DNA of 64,000 nucleotides from Sphingomonas panacis. Lineage in GTDB: Bacteria > Pseudomonadota > Alphaproteobacteria > Sphingomonadales > Sphingomonadaceae. The stretch covers positions 3,689,501 through 3,753,500 of the forward strand of contig NZ_CP014168.1 of assembly GCF_001717955.1 (NCBI RefSeq), given 5' to 3'. This document shows, piece by piece, positions 7,111-15,721 of the stretch. Position 1 is the first letter of the stretch; each line of letters starts with the position of its first letter. The translations under genes were made by a program, and so were the position numbers. The notes under the pieces were generated by a model that saw only the letters and a program-made list of their open reading frames with translations, had not been told where the DNA came from and made no database searches.

Positions 7111-8201
7111 GCCGCGATCCGCTGCGCGTGCGCGGCGGCGATGATCCGATTTGTGGCTGCGATCAGTTCGTCCTCCTGTGTATAGCGACCGAAGCCGAGC
7201 CGGATGCTCGACCGTGCCTGCACCTCGTTAAGCCCGATCGCGCGCAGCACATGGCTCGACCGGCCCGAGCCGCTCGCGCAGGCGGAGCCGGCGGAGAACG
7301 CGATATCCCGCAACTCCGACATCAGCCGGGCGACATCGACGCCCCCGCGCCGCACGTTGAGATTGCCCTTGTAGCGCGGATCGAGAGCGCCATTGAGCGA
7401 CCAGCCCGCGCCTTCGAACCGCGCCAGCGCGGCGGCGAACAGCCGCGCGACGTGTGCGCCATCTTCGGATTCGCCGCTGCGCGCCAGCCGTGCAGCGACG
7501 CCGAAGCCCGCGCAAAGGGCCGGCGACAGCGTGCCCGATCGTCCGCCCGCCTCCTGTCCGCCGCCGTGCAACAGCGGCTCCAATGCGGCGCCGTCGCGCC
7601 TCCACAGCGCGCCGACGCCCTTCGGCCCGTGAATCTTGTGCGCCGACACGGCGATCAGGTCGCATGTCGTCGGGATCGGAACCCGGCCAAAGCCCTGCAC
7701 CGCGTCACACAGCATCGTCGCCCCCGCCGCGTGCGCGAGATCGGCGAGCGCCGCGACCGGCTGGATTACGCCGATCTCGTTGTTGACGAGCATCGCCGCG
7801 ACGAGGCCGGTGCCGGGCACGATCGCCTCGGCGGCGCGGTCGAGATCGACCAGACCGTCGCCACCGACCGGCAGCACCGTGACCTTGCGCCCCTGCGCCC
7901 GCGCGTGTGCGACGGTATCGAGCACCGCCGCATGTTCGGTGGCGAGCGTGACGATGTCGCCGCGCGTGCCCTTGATCGCCCAGTTGAGCGCCTCGGTCGC
8001 GCCGCTGGTGAAACTGACGGTGCCACCCGGCGGCAAGAGCGCCGCGACCTGCGCGCGCGCCGCCTCGACCGCGGCTTTCGCCTTGCGGCCGGCGGCGTGG
8101 GACGAATGCGGATTGGCGAAATCGTCGCGCAGCCACGGCAGCATGGCTTCATAGGCTTCCGGCGCGAGCGGCGTGGTCGCCTGATAATCGAGATAGATCA
8201 T
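7107..8201 (-). CDS. Cysteine desulfurase (IscS/NifS family), second of a tandem pair
   Basis: 364 residues from ATG 8201, which overlaps the previous stop by four bases; the longer in-frame start at 8240 would lie inside the upstream gene. PLP-dependent fold type I: K189 in SAHKIHGPKG is the Schiff-base lysine, H90 in ATEHAAV stacks on the cofactor, and C308 in SAGSACASGSGRSSHVL is the persulfide cysteine. It converts cysteine to alanine and hands sulfur to Fe-S scaffolds or thiolation factors. The position between another desulfurase and a ferredoxin supports Fe-S cluster work. Confidence 0.9.
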   Translation of the reverse strand: MIYLDYQATTPLAPEAYEAMLPWLRDDFANPHSSHAAGRKAKAAVEAARAQVAALLPPGGTVSFTSGATEALNWAIKGTRGDIVTLATEHAAVLDTVAHARAQGRKVTVLPVGGDGLVDLDRAAEAIVPGTGLVAAMLVNNEIGVIQPVAALADLAHAAGATMLCDAVQGFGRVPIPTTCDLIAVSAHKIHGPKGVGALWRRDGAALEPLLHGGGQEAGGRSGTLSPALCAGFGVAARLARSGESEDGAHVARLFAAALARFEGAGWSLNGALDPRYKGNLNVRRGGVDVARLMSELRDIAFSAGSACASGSGRSSHVLRAIGLNEVQARSSIRLGFGRYTQEDELIAATNRIIAAAHAQRIAA

Positions 8202-9268
8202 GCCGCGAACGCCTGTACGCTGCGGGCGATGCTGCGCCACGCGGCGACGAAACGGTCGATATCCGCCTCGGTGGTGGCGCGGCCGAAGCTGACGCGGATC
8301 ACCTCGCGCGTAGCCTCCCCGCTCCAGCCCATCGCGGTGAGCACATGGCTCGGCTTCATGCTACCCGACGAACAGGCGCTCCCCGCCGACACCGCGATTC
8401 CGGCCATGTCGAAGCGCACCAATTGCGTCGCGGCGGCGAGACCGCGCATCCGGTATGATCCGATCGCCGGGTGGCGGGAGGCGCCTGCCCCGACCACCTC
8501 GCCGCCCGAGCGCGCGATCGCATCGTCGAGCTTTTCGCGCAGACCCGCATAGTGCGAGACCGGCTCGGCCACGGCGAGCGCCGCCGCATGGCCCAGCGCA
8601 CCGGGCAAATTCTCGGTGCCGGCGCGATAGCCGCGCTCCTGCCCGCCGACCGGGGTCAGCGTGGCGAGATCGCGAACCAGCAGCGCGCCGGTGCCGGGCG
8701 GGGCGCCGCGCTTGTGCGCGGAGATCGCGATGAAGTCTGCGGTTTCGGCGAGCGCCGGATCGGCACCGGCGGGCATCTGCGCCGCATCCACGAGCAACAG
8801 TCCGCCGGCCGCATGGACGATGGCCGCGAGTGCGGCGATCGGCTGACGCACGCCGGTTTCGCTATTCGCCCATTGCACCGCCACCAGCGCGGGCGTGGCC
8901 AGCCGTTCGGCGAGTGCGGTCTGGTCGATCAGCCCGTCCGGCGTCACCGGGATGATCGTCGCGTCGGGCGCGGCGCGGATCGCAGCGTCATGCTCGGTCG
9001 CGCCGATCAGCAGGCGTGCGCGTGTCGACCGCGTGAGCGCGATCGCCAGCGATTCGCTGGCGCCGCTGGTCAGCAGCGTTTCGCCCCGCCAGCCATAGGC
9101 CGCCGCGATCTCGGCCCGCGCCCGTTCCAGCGCGGCGCGCGCGGCGCGGCCCTCGGCGTGCGGCGAGGAGGGGTTGGCCCAGCGCGCCATGCCGTCCGCC
9201 ACCGCGACCCGCGCCGCGTCCAGCATCGGCGTCGTCGCGGCGTGATCGAGATAGAGGCGGTCGGCCAA
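8198..9268 (-). CDS. Cysteine desulfurase family protein, first of a tandem pair
   Basis: 356 residues from TTG 9268 (GGAACC about six bases upstream). No ATG or GTG fits: the upstream frame to 9505 is antisense to the alpha/beta hydrolase. PLP lysine K186 (SAHKRGAPPG), H93 in GATEHDA, active-site C299 in SAGSACSSGSMKPSH. About the same length as its neighbour but clearly diverged from it, so the two are probably not a recent duplication. The two desulfurases and fdx form one operon with 4-base overlaps. Whether this copy feeds Fe-S clusters or another sulfur pathway cannot be told. Confidence 0.87.
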   Translation of the reverse strand: MADRLYLDHAATTPMLDAARVAVADGMARWANPSSPHAEGRAARAALERARAEIAAAYGWRGETLLTSGASESLAIALTRSTRARLLIGATEHDAAIRAAPDATIIPVTPDGLIDQTALAERLATPALVAVQWANSETGVRQPIAALAAIVHAAGGLLLVDAAQMPAGADPALAETADFIAISAHKRGAPPGTGALLVRDLATLTPVGGQERGYRAGTENLPGALGHAAALAVAEPVSHYAGLREKLDDAIARSGGEVVGAGASRHPAIGSYRMRGLAAATQLVRFDMAGIAVSAGSACSSGSMKPSHVLTAMGWSGEATREVIRVSFGRATTEADIDRFVAAWRSIARSVQAFAA

Positions 9269-9371
9269 ATCGGGTTCCGGTTCACAATGATTGCGCCTCG
9301 GCGCGGCATGCCTATATAGCGCGCAACTTCCGCGTGTCCGCACGCGCCCCCATTTTTTGTCAGCAGGTTCG

Positions 9372-10028
9372 ATGCCAGAAGTCATTTTTCCCGGCCCCGA
9401 CGGCCGTCTCGAAGGCCGCTTCTCCCCCGCACCGCGCCCGCGCGCCCCGGTCGCGATGATCCTGCACCCGCATCCCACTGCAGGCGGCACGATGAACAAC
9501 CGCATTGTGCAGGAGCTCTACAAGACCTTCCAGCGGCGCGGCTTCGCGACGTTGCGGTTCAATTTCCGCGGCGTCGGCAAGAGCCAGGGCACCTTCGACA
9601 ACGGCGTCGGCGAGCTTTCCGATGCGGCGAGCGCGCTCGACTGGGTGCAGAGCTTCCACCCGGAGGCCTCGACCACGTGGATCGCCGGGTTCAGCTTCGG
9701 TGCGTGGATCGGCATGCAATTGCTGATGCGCCGACCGGAGATTCGCGGCTTCATCTCGGTGGCGCCACCGGCGAACATGTACGACTTCACCTTCCTCGCG
9801 CCGTGCCCGGCGAGCGGCATCATCATCCAGGGCGAGAATGATGAGGTCTCCCCGCCCGCCGCGACTCAGAAGCTGGTCGACAAGCTGCGCACGCAGAAGC
9901 ACATCACCATCCACCACGACACGATCCCCAAGGCGAACCACTTCTTCGAGCATGAGATGCCGGAGTTGATGGGGTCCGTGGACAAGTATCTCGATATGCG
10001 GCTCGACCCGAACTCACCTATCAGGTGA
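9372..10028 (+). CDS. Alpha/beta hydrolase (COG2945-like)
   Basis: 218 residues from ATG 9372 (CAGCAGG nearby). Short alpha/beta hydrolase fold with the nucleophile elbow GFSFG (S108), likely acid D157 in GENDEV and H190 in KANHFF. An HPHPTAGGTMNN motif near residue 35 is typical of this family, and FRGVGKS follows. No signal peptide. Divergently transcribed from the cysteine desulfurase operon, with about 100 bases between starts; similar hydrolases often neighbour Fe-S genes in alphaproteobacteria. The substrate is unknown. Confidence 0.8.
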   Translation: MPEVIFPGPDGRLEGRFSPAPRPRAPVAMILHPHPTAGGTMNNRIVQELYKTFQRRGFATLRFNFRGVGKSQGTFDNGVGELSDAASALDWVQSFHPEASTTWIAGFSFGAWIGMQLLMRRPEIRGFISVAPPANMYDFTFLAPCPASGIIIQGENDEVSPPAATQKLVDKLRTQKHITIHHDTIPKANHFFEHEMPELMGSVDKYLDMRLDPNSPIR

Positions 10029-10060
10029 GCTCGGAGCAGCGGATTAGCGCAGCTAATGCG

Positions 10061-10129
10061 CGTCCGCGACGTCGAGCCGGCCGGCGGCGCACCAGCGCCG
10101 ACCGACGGCATGGGCTTCGCCCATGCCGC
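10061..10129 (+). repeat. Palindromic repeat family F, copy 2
   Basis: Two hairpins: CCGGCCGGCGGCGC/AGCGCCG and GGCATGGGC-TTC-GCCCATGCC. It lies between the convergent hydrolase and dehydratase genes and can serve as a bidirectional terminator; orientation matches the hydrolase strand. Confidence 0.6.
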
Positions 10130-10137
10130 GCACCGAG

Positions 10138-11106
10138 TCAGTTGCTCGCGGCCAACACGCGCCCATAGGCGGCGAGATCGACATTCCCGCCCGACAGCAC
10201 CACCAGCATCCCCGCCAGCGGTCTGACCTTGCCCGCGAGCAGCGCCGCCAGCCCGACGGCGCCGCCCGGCTCCACCACCAGCCGCAACCGTTCCGCTGCC
10301 CAGCGTTGCGCGGTGCGGATCTCCCCCTCGCTCACCGCCACGCCCTCGACGCCGCGCCGCGACAGGACATCGAACGTGAGCGGCGATACACGCGTCGTCT
10401 GGAGCGCGTCGCACGCGGTCGAGGGTGCGCCCTCGCCGACCGGTTCGATCCAGCCGGCCTCCAGGCTGCGGCGCATGTCGTCCCAGCCTTCCGGCTCGAC
10501 GACGGTGATCTTCGCCTCGGGCAGCGCGAGCGTGATCCCCGCCGCCAGCCCGCCGCCGCCGCAGGGCACCAGCGCGTGCGTGACCGGGCCGAGCCCCTGT
10601 TCCACCATCTGCTGTGCGGCCTCGATGCCGGCGCTGCCCTGCCCCTCGATGATCCACGGATCGTCGAAGCTCGGCACCAGCACCGCGCCGCGCGCCTCGG
10701 CGAGTCGGGCGGCGATCGTCTCGCGGCTTTCGGTGGCGCGGTCGTACGAGACGATCTCGGCGCCAAGCGCGAGCGTGCCTTCCCGTTTCGAGCGGGGCGC
10801 GTCGGCGGGCATCACGATCAGCGCGGGCATGCCGAGCCGCTTCGCCGCCCACGCCACGCCCTGCGCGTGGTTGCCCGATGAAAAGGCGACGACACCGCGC
10901 GATCGCGATTCAGCATCAATCGCGGTGAGCCGGTGCCACGCGCCACGCAGCTTGAACGCGCCCATCGGCTGCAGCGATTCGGCTTTGAACGCGACCGTAA
11001 CGCCTTGAATCTCCGCGACGAACAGCGGTGTCGGCGGCACCACCGAGGCCACTTTCGCGGCGGCATCGCGCACCCCTGCGCGGGTCGGCTGTCGTAAAAT
11101 CGTCAC
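10138..11106 (-). CDS. Threonine/serine dehydratase-like PLP enzyme (fold type II)
   Basis: 322 residues from GTG 11106 (GGAG seven bases upstream). K52 in PMGAFKLRGA is the PLP lysine, SSGNHAQG (residues 76-83) the substrate loop and CGGGGL (182-187) the phosphate-binding loop, as in biosynthetic and catabolic threonine dehydratases and serine racemases. It lacks the C-terminal ACT regulatory domain of IlvA (usual length about 500 residues), so it resembles the short catabolic/racemase form. It would deaminate threonine or serine to 2-oxobutyrate or pyruvate. It stands alone, convergent with the hydrolase. Confidence 0.85.
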   Translation of the reverse strand: MTILRQPTRAGVRDAAAKVASVVPPTPLFVAEIQGVTVAFKAESLQPMGAFKLRGAWHRLTAIDAESRSRGVVAFSSGNHAQGVAWAAKRLGMPALIVMPADAPRSKREGTLALGAEIVSYDRATESRETIAARLAEARGAVLVPSFDDPWIIEGQGSAGIEAAQQMVEQGLGPVTHALVPCGGGGLAAGITLALPEAKITVVEPEGWDDMRRSLEAGWIEPVGEGAPSTACDALQTTRVSPLTFDVLSRRGVEGVAVSEGEIRTAQRWAAERLRLVVEPGGAVGLAALLAGKVRPLAGMLVVLSGGNVDLAAYGRVLAASN

Positions 11107-11242
11107 ACATTGTCTCCGAGCGTCTAAAACCGCTTTACATAGGAAAACGCCGACCCTATCTCGCGCTTCCGCTGCCCCATGGGACTTCCAACCGCAAGGC
11201 AGCTTTTTTCGTCTTGTCTCACGACATTGGAGGTCCCTTGAG

Positions 11243-12463
11243 TTGCACAAGCATCATCGCGCGCTGGGGTTAGCGACCACCATTTCGACCACCGTCACCG
11301 GAGTCGATATCGCTAAGCACGGGCCGGTCCAGCCGGTCACGCTCGTTCGTCCGCACGCCGCATCGCGTGCCGCCCGCTTCTTCATCGAGAAGTTCCCGGG
11401 TCGCTCGATGTATGCCGTGAAGGCGAACCCTTCGCCCGAACTCCTGCAGATTCTGTGGGATAGCGGCATCACGCATTACGACGTCGCCTCGATCGCCGAG
11501 GTTCGGCTTGTCGCGCGCACGCTCCCGGAAGCGACCCTGTGCTTCATGCACCCGGTCAAGGCCGAGGAAGCGATCCACGAGGCGTATTTCACCTACGGCG
11601 TGCGCACGTTCTCGCTCGATTCGACCGAGGAACTGGACAAGATCGTCCGTGCGACCCGCGCAGCGGAAGACCTGACGCTCTGCGTCCGGTTGCGCGTGTC
11701 GTCCGAGCATTCGAAGCTCAGCCTCGCCTCGAAATTCGGCGCGGCGCCCGGCGAAACCAAGGAACTGCTGTTCCGCACCCGCCAGGTGGCGGATGCGCTG
11801 GGCATCTGCTTCCACGTCGGTTCGCAGGCGATGACCCCGGAAGCCTATTCGAACGCGATGGAGCGCGTGCGTGCGGCGATCGTCGATGCAGCGGTCACGG
11901 TTGACGTGATCGATGTCGGCGGCGGGTTCCCCTCGTCATATCCGGGCATGGAGCCGCCCCCGCTCGAACATTATTTCGAGACGATCCACCGTGCGTTCGA
12001 ATCGCTGCCGGTCAGCTATTCGGCAGAACTGTGGGCCGAGCCGGGCCGGGCGTTGTGCGCGGAATACAGTTCGATCCTGGTGCGCGTGGAAAAGCGCCGT
12101 GGTGAGGAACTGTACATCAACGACGGCGCCTATGGCGCGCTGTTCGACGCGGCGCATATCGACTGGCGTTTCCCGGTCGAGCTGCTTCGCGAGCCGGACA
12201 GCCATGCCAAGCTGATGCCGTTCAGCTTCTACGGCCCGACCTGCGACGACATGGATTATATGGCGGGGCCGTTCTACCTTCCCGCCGATACCAAGGCCGG
12301 CGATTATTTCGAGATCGGCATGCTCGGCGCATACGGCTCGGCGATGCGGACCGCGTTCAACGGGTTCGGATCGGACGAGACGGTGATCGTCGGGGACGAG
12401 CCGATGGTGTCTTTGTACGATGAGGCGCCCGAGACGGTCGCTTCGAACGTCGTCAAGCTGTAA
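11243..12463 (+). CDS. Ornithine decarboxylase-like type III PLP decarboxylase
   Basis: 406 residues from TTG 11243, with GGAGG nine bases upstream; the nearby TTG in another frame stops at once. Alanine-racemase-fold decarboxylase: K60 in YAVKANPSP binds PLP, H191 in CFHVGSQ stacks on the ring, GGGFPSSYPG and AEPGRAL bind phosphate, and C334 in YGPTCDDMD is the active-site cysteine of eukaryotic-type ornithine decarboxylases. It makes putrescine (perhaps also cadaverine) from ornithine. The next gene, 124 bases on, is the deoxyhypusine-synthase-like enzyme, so the pair is expected to make homospermidine. Lysine/ornithine dual specificity is possible. Confidence 0.87.
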   Translation: MHKHHRALGLATTISTTVTGVDIAKHGPVQPVTLVRPHAASRAARFFIEKFPGRSMYAVKANPSPELLQILWDSGITHYDVASIAEVRLVARTLPEATLCFMHPVKAEEAIHEAYFTYGVRTFSLDSTEELDKIVRATRAAEDLTLCVRLRVSSEHSKLSLASKFGAAPGETKELLFRTRQVADALGICFHVGSQAMTPEAYSNAMERVRAAIVDAAVTVDVIDVGGGFPSSYPGMEPPPLEHYFETIHRAFESLPVSYSAELWAEPGRALCAEYSSILVRVEKRRGEELYINDGAYGALFDAAHIDWRFPVELLREPDSHAKLMPFSFYGPTCDDMDYMAGPFYLPADTKAGDYFEIGMLGAYGSAMRTAFNGFGSDETVIVGDEPMVSLYDEAPETVASNVVKL

Positions 12464-12483
12464 CACCCGACCACCACATTGTC

Positions 12484-12566
12484 CGTCACCCCAGCGCAAG
12501 CTGGGGTCTCGTGCGGCTGAGCGACACGCCCGCCCCATCGAGACCCCAGCTTACGCTGGGGTGACG
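12484..12566. repeat. Palindromic repeat family A, copy 1
   Basis: 83 bp with inverted ends: CGTCACCCCAGCGCAAGCTG at the left, complementary CAGCTTACGCTGGGGTGACG at the right, and about 35 variable bases between. It lies between the decarboxylase and deoxyhypusine-synthase-like genes. Other copies: 15469, 61673, 62302. Confidence 0.85.
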
Positions 12567-12587
12567 GTAGTTTGCTGAGGATCTGAC

Positions 12588-13637
12588 ATGACCGAACCGC
12601 TCAACACCAATCGTAAGGCCGAGCTGCTCTCGACCACCGTCGAGCATATCGACATCACCAAGTTCGACGCGCGGCCGATCGTCGATGCGATGAAGAAGAT
12701 GAGCTTCACCAGCCGCGATCTCGGGCGCGCGACCGACATCTACAACCAGATGCTCGCCGATCCCGATTGCTCGATCTTCCTCGTCATTGCCGGGTCGACC
12801 TCGGCGGGCGGCTGCATGGATCTCTATGCCGAGCTGCTGCGCAACAACATGATCGACGGCGTGGTCGCGACCGGCGCGTCGATCGTCGACATGGATTTCT
12901 TCGAGGGCCTGGGCCACAAACATTATCAGGCGCTCGAAGTGCCGGACGACGACACGCTGCGCTCGCTGCTGATCGACCGCATCTACGACACGTATATCGA
13001 CGAAGAGCAGCTCCAGGACTGCGACCACACAATTCTCGAGATCGCCAACAGCCTTGAGCCGCGCCCGTATTCGAGCCGCGAGTTCATCCGCGAGATGGGC
13101 AAGTACCTCGTCGAGAATGGCAAGAAGGAGAACAGCCTCGTCAAGCTCGCCTATGAGCATGACGTGCCGATCTTCTGCCCGGCGTTCGTCGATTCGTCGG
13201 CGGGCTTCGGTCTGGTCAAGCATCAGGTCGACCGCGCCAAGGCAGGCAAGCCGTACATGGTGCTCGACGCGATCGCCGACTTCCGCGAACTGACCGACAT
13301 CAAGATCAAGGCGGGCACCACCGGCCTGCTGATGATCGGCGGCGGCGTGCCGAAGAACTTCATCCAGGATACCGTGGTGTGTGCCGAGATCCTCGGCCAT
13401 GACGACGTGCAGGTCCACAAATACGCGGTGCAGATCACCGTGGCGGACGTGCGCGACGGCGCCTGCTCGTCCTCGACGCTGCAGGAAGCGGCATCGTGGG
13501 GCAAGGTCAACACCGGCATCGAGCAGATGGTGTTCGCCGAAGCTGGCTCGGTAATGCCGCTGCTGGCGTCGGACGCGTATCATCGCGGCCTGTGGAAGAC
13601 CCGCACCAAGCGTCGCTGGGGCGCAAGCTTCGATTAA
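12588..13637 (+). CDS. Deoxyhypusine-synthase-like enzyme (probable homospermidine synthase)
   Basis: 349 residues from ATG 12588 with GAGGATC upstream. The sequence follows the deoxyhypusine synthase fold: SIFLVIAGSTSAGG and GVVATGASIVDMDFFEGLGH (NAD/substrate region), PIFCPAFVDSSAG, and the WGKV segment whose K306 matches the catalytic lysine that carries the butylamine group. Bacteria have no eIF5A, and such homologues have been reported to act on free polyamines, making homospermidine or the bis-guanidino analogue from agmatine. Next to an ornithine decarboxylase, the putrescine-based homospermidine reaction is favoured here. The agmatine-based reaction cannot be excluded from sequence alone. 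Confidence 0.82.
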   Translation: MTEPLNTNRKAELLSTTVEHIDITKFDARPIVDAMKKMSFTSRDLGRATDIYNQMLADPDCSIFLVIAGSTSAGGCMDLYAELLRNNMIDGVVATGASIVDMDFFEGLGHKHYQALEVPDDDTLRSLLIDRIYDTYIDEEQLQDCDHTILEIANSLEPRPYSSREFIREMGKYLVENGKKENSLVKLAYEHDVPIFCPAFVDSSAGFGLVKHQVDRAKAGKPYMVLDAIADFRELTDIKIKAGTTGLLMIGGGVPKNFIQDTVVCAEILGHDDVQVHKYAVQITVADVRDGACSSSTLQEAASWGKVNTGIEQMVFAEAGSVMPLLASDAYHRGLWKTRTKRRWGASFD

Positions 13638-13735
13638 CGGAAGTGCCAGCTTCGATTAATCTTGGCTAAGCCATGAAACCTTGGTCGGCCGCAAACGTTT
13701 CGCAGCCGTACCGAGGTATCATGGGAGTATATAGA

Positions 13736-14032
13736 ATGCGTAAGATCCTTATGTCGCTGAGCGCGCTGTCGTTGGTTGCTTCCGGCATCGCGATGCCCTC
13801 GGCCGCCGACGCGCGCCGCTACAAGCGCCATCATCGTACCTATTATCAGGATTGCCGTCGTTCGTCGGGCACCACCGGCGCGATCGCTGGCGGCGCTGGC
13901 GGCGCGGTGCTGGGCAACGTGCTCGGTGGCGGCGTGCTCGGCACGGTCGCCGGTGGTGTCGGCGGTGCGCTGCTCGGCCGTCACCTCGACAAGAAGCATG
14001 ACGCCGCGCAGAACCGTCGCAACGGCTGCTGA
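13736..14032 (+). CDS. Glycine-zipper 2TM domain protein, exported
   Basis: 98 residues from ATG 13736 (GGGAG ten bases upstream); an ATG five codons earlier (13721) is also possible. Signal peptide residues 1-23 (ILMSLSALSLVASGIAMPSA), then a basic stretch (RRYKRHHRTYYQDCRR). A glycine-zipper region follows at about residues 43-82 (GAIAGGAGGAVLGN, GGVGGALLGRHLD). Such 2TM glycine-zipper proteins sit in the envelope (SlyB/RcnB-like families). Function unknown; monocistronic, followed by a hairpin. Confidence 0.78.
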   Translation: MRKILMSLSALSLVASGIAMPSAADARRYKRHHRTYYQDCRRSSGTTGAIAGGAGGAVLGNVLGGGVLGTVAGGVGGALLGRHLDKKHDAAQNRRNGC

Positions 14033-14043
14033 TCCGTCTCGGG

Positions 14044-14061
14044 GCGAGCCGCAAGGCTCGC
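14044..14061. terminator. Hairpin between convergent glycine-zipper gene and recR
   Basis: Seven-base stem GCGAGCC / GGCTCGC with a GCAA tetraloop. It lies between two convergent stop codons (14032 and 14079), so it is probably a bidirectional terminator. No T-run. Confidence 0.5.
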
Positions 14062-14078
14062 TCCGCTTCCTGTAACGC

Positions 14079-14675
14079 CTAAGCGACCGGCCGCCGCGCG
14101 CGCAGCGCCTGCGCAAGCGTGCCTTCATCGAGATAATCGAGTTCACCGCCGACCGGCAGGCCATGCGCCAGTTGCGTCACTCGCACCGGGAAGCGTTCGA
14201 TCCGCTCGGCGATGTAATGTGCGGTCGTCTGCCCCTCCAGCGTCGCGTTCATCGCCAGCACGACCTCGTCGATGCCGCCTGCCTCGATACGGCGCACCAG
14301 AGAATCGATGGCGAGATCCTCGGGGCGAACGCCTTCGAGCGCCGAGAGCCGTCCGCCGAGGACGTGATACCGGCCCGGGAACAGCCGCGCGCGATCGAGC
14401 GCCCACAGGTCCGCCACTTCCTCCACCACGCATAGCGCGCGCGCATCGCGGCGCGGATCGGCGCAGACTGCGCACGGATCGGTTGTGTCGACGTTGCCGC
14501 AGATGTGGCAGTCGGTCAGCCGCGCTTCGACCGCCGTCAACGCGGCGAGCAGCGGGCCGAGCGCGCCTTCGCGCTTCTTGAGCAGATGCAACACCGCACG
14601 TCGCGCCGAGCGGGGGCCGAGCCCCGGCAAACGGGAAAGCGCCTGGGTGAGCGCGTCGATTTCGGGAGAAGCCAT
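14079..14675 (-). CDS. recR: Recombination mediator protein RecR
   Basis: 198 residues from ATG 14675; the longer frame to 14747 overlaps fmt. An N-terminal helix-hairpin-helix ([20 protein letters not shown]), a zinc finger (C-x2-C-x12-C... in [17 protein letters not shown]), a Toprim domain and the C-terminal Walker-B-like segment ending [14 protein letters not shown] are all present; length is normal. RecR with RecO/RecF loads RecA at gaps. The ATG is 56 bases from the divergent fmt start, so promoters overlap. Confidence 0.94.
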   Translation of the reverse strand: MASPEIDALTQALSRLPGLGPRSARRAVLHLLKKREGALGPLLAALTAVEARLTDCHICGNVDTTDPCAVCADPRRDARALCVVEEVADLWALDRARLFPGRYHVLGGRLSALEGVRPEDLAIDSLVRRIEAGGIDEVVLAMNATLEGQTTAHYIAERIERFPVRVTQLAHGLPVGGELDYLDEGTLAQALRARRPVA

Positions 14676-14730
14676 TGCGGAACAGATAGGGGGTTGCAGT
14701 GCCCCCCGACAAGCGGCCAGAGCATCGGCC

Positions 14731-15693
14731 ATGCGGATCATTTTCATGGGAACCCCCGATTTCTCGGTGCCGGTGCTGCACGCGCTGGTCGAGGCCGGGC
14801 ATCAGGTGGTGGCGGTGTACAGCCAGCCGCCGCGCCGCGCCGGTCGCGGCAAGGCGCTGACGCCGACCCCGGTCGCGCGCGCGGCCGAGGCGTTGGGGAT
14901 CGAGGTGCGGACGCCGGTGAGCTTGCGCGATGCCGAGTCGCAGGCGGCGTTCGCGGCGCTGGATGCCGATATCGCGGTCGTGGCGGCCTATGGGTTGATC
15001 CTGCCGCGCGCGGTGCTGGATGCGCCGCGTCTGGGGTGCCTCAACGTCCATGCCTCGCTGCTGCCGCGCTGGCGCGGCGCCGCGCCGATCCAACGTGCGA
15101 TCCTCGCCGGCGATGCCGAGACGGGGGTCTGCATCATGCAGATGGAAGCGGGACTCGATACCGGGCCGGTGCGACTGGAAGCGCGCACGGGAATCGCCGG
15201 CAAGACGGCGGGCGTGCTGACCGACGAACTGAGCGCGATGGGTGCGCGGCTGATGGTGACGGTGCTGGGCGATATGGCGGCACATCCGCCCCTGCCGCAG
15301 CCGGAGGACGGCGTCACCTATGCCGCCAAGATCGACAAGGCCGAGACTCGGATCGACTGGTCGCAGAGCGCCGAACAGGTCGAGCGGCAGGTGCGCGCGT
15401 TCAATCCGGTGCCGGGTGCGTGGTTCGAGGTGGCTGGTGAGCGGATCAAGGTGCTGGCGTGCCTCACACGTCATCCCAGCGAAAGCTGGGATCTTCCTGG
15501 AGCGGGCGAAGCGGCAGCCGCGAGAGACCCCAGCTTTCGCTGGGGTGACGGCATGGTGATCGATACCGCCCTCACCATCGCCTGCGGCTCGGGCGAAATC
15601 CGCCCTACCCTGCTTCAGCGCGCCGGGCGCGGCGTAGTGACGGCGGAAGAGCTGTTGCGCGGCTTCCCGATTCCGGCGGGGACACAGGTATGA
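14731..15693 (+). CDS. fmt: Methionyl-tRNA formyltransferase with in-frame palindromic-repeat insertion
   Basis: 320 residues from ATG 14731. Formylates initiator Met-tRNA using 10-formyl-tetrahydrofolate. Catalytic core residues N105, H107 ([18 protein letters not shown]) and D143 (GLDTG) are intact. The C-terminal OB-like domain (about 205-320) starts normally ([13 protein letters not shown]), is interrupted at residues 247-274, then resumes ([20 protein letters not shown]) to a normal end. The inserted codons are exactly a family A repeat (15469-15550), and HPSESWDLP and RDPSFRWGD are the translation of its two arms. The frame is preserved, so the protein is probably functional with an extra surface loop. 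truA follows after 28 bases. Confidence 0.93.
   Translation: MRIIFMGTPDFSVPVLHALVEAGHQVVAVYSQPPRRAGRGKALTPTPVARAAEALGIEVRTPVSLRDAESQAAFAALDADIAVVAAYGLILPRAVLDAPRLGCLNVHASLLPRWRGAAPIQRAILAGDAETGVCIMQMEAGLDTGPVRLEARTGIAGKTAGVLTDELSAMGARLMVTVLGDMAAHPPLPQPEDGVTYAAKIDKAETRIDWSQSAEQVERQVRAFNPVPGAWFEVAGERIKVLACLTRHPSESWDLPGAGEAAAARDPSFRWGDGMVIDTALTIACGSGEIRPTLLQRAGRGVVTAEELLRGFPIPAGTQV
15469..15550. repeat. Palindromic repeat family A, copy 2, inside fmt
   Basis: 82 bp with the same inverted ends as the other family A copies (CGTCATCCCAGCGAAAGCTG at left, CAGCTTTCGCTGGGGTGACG at right). It starts exactly at fmt codon 247 and is read through without a stop. Confidence 0.92.
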
Positions 15694-15721
15694 GCCGTAT
15701 TCGTCGCCGGGGCGACACGGC

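Noticed and set aside
12484..12566. Family A repeats as a CRISPR array
   Set aside because: Copies are isolated, palindromic and kilobases apart; no regularly spaced unit and no cas genes.
14680..14730. A short leader gene before fmt
   Set aside because: The frames here are the 5' ends of longer shadow frames; no ribosome site or conserved start.
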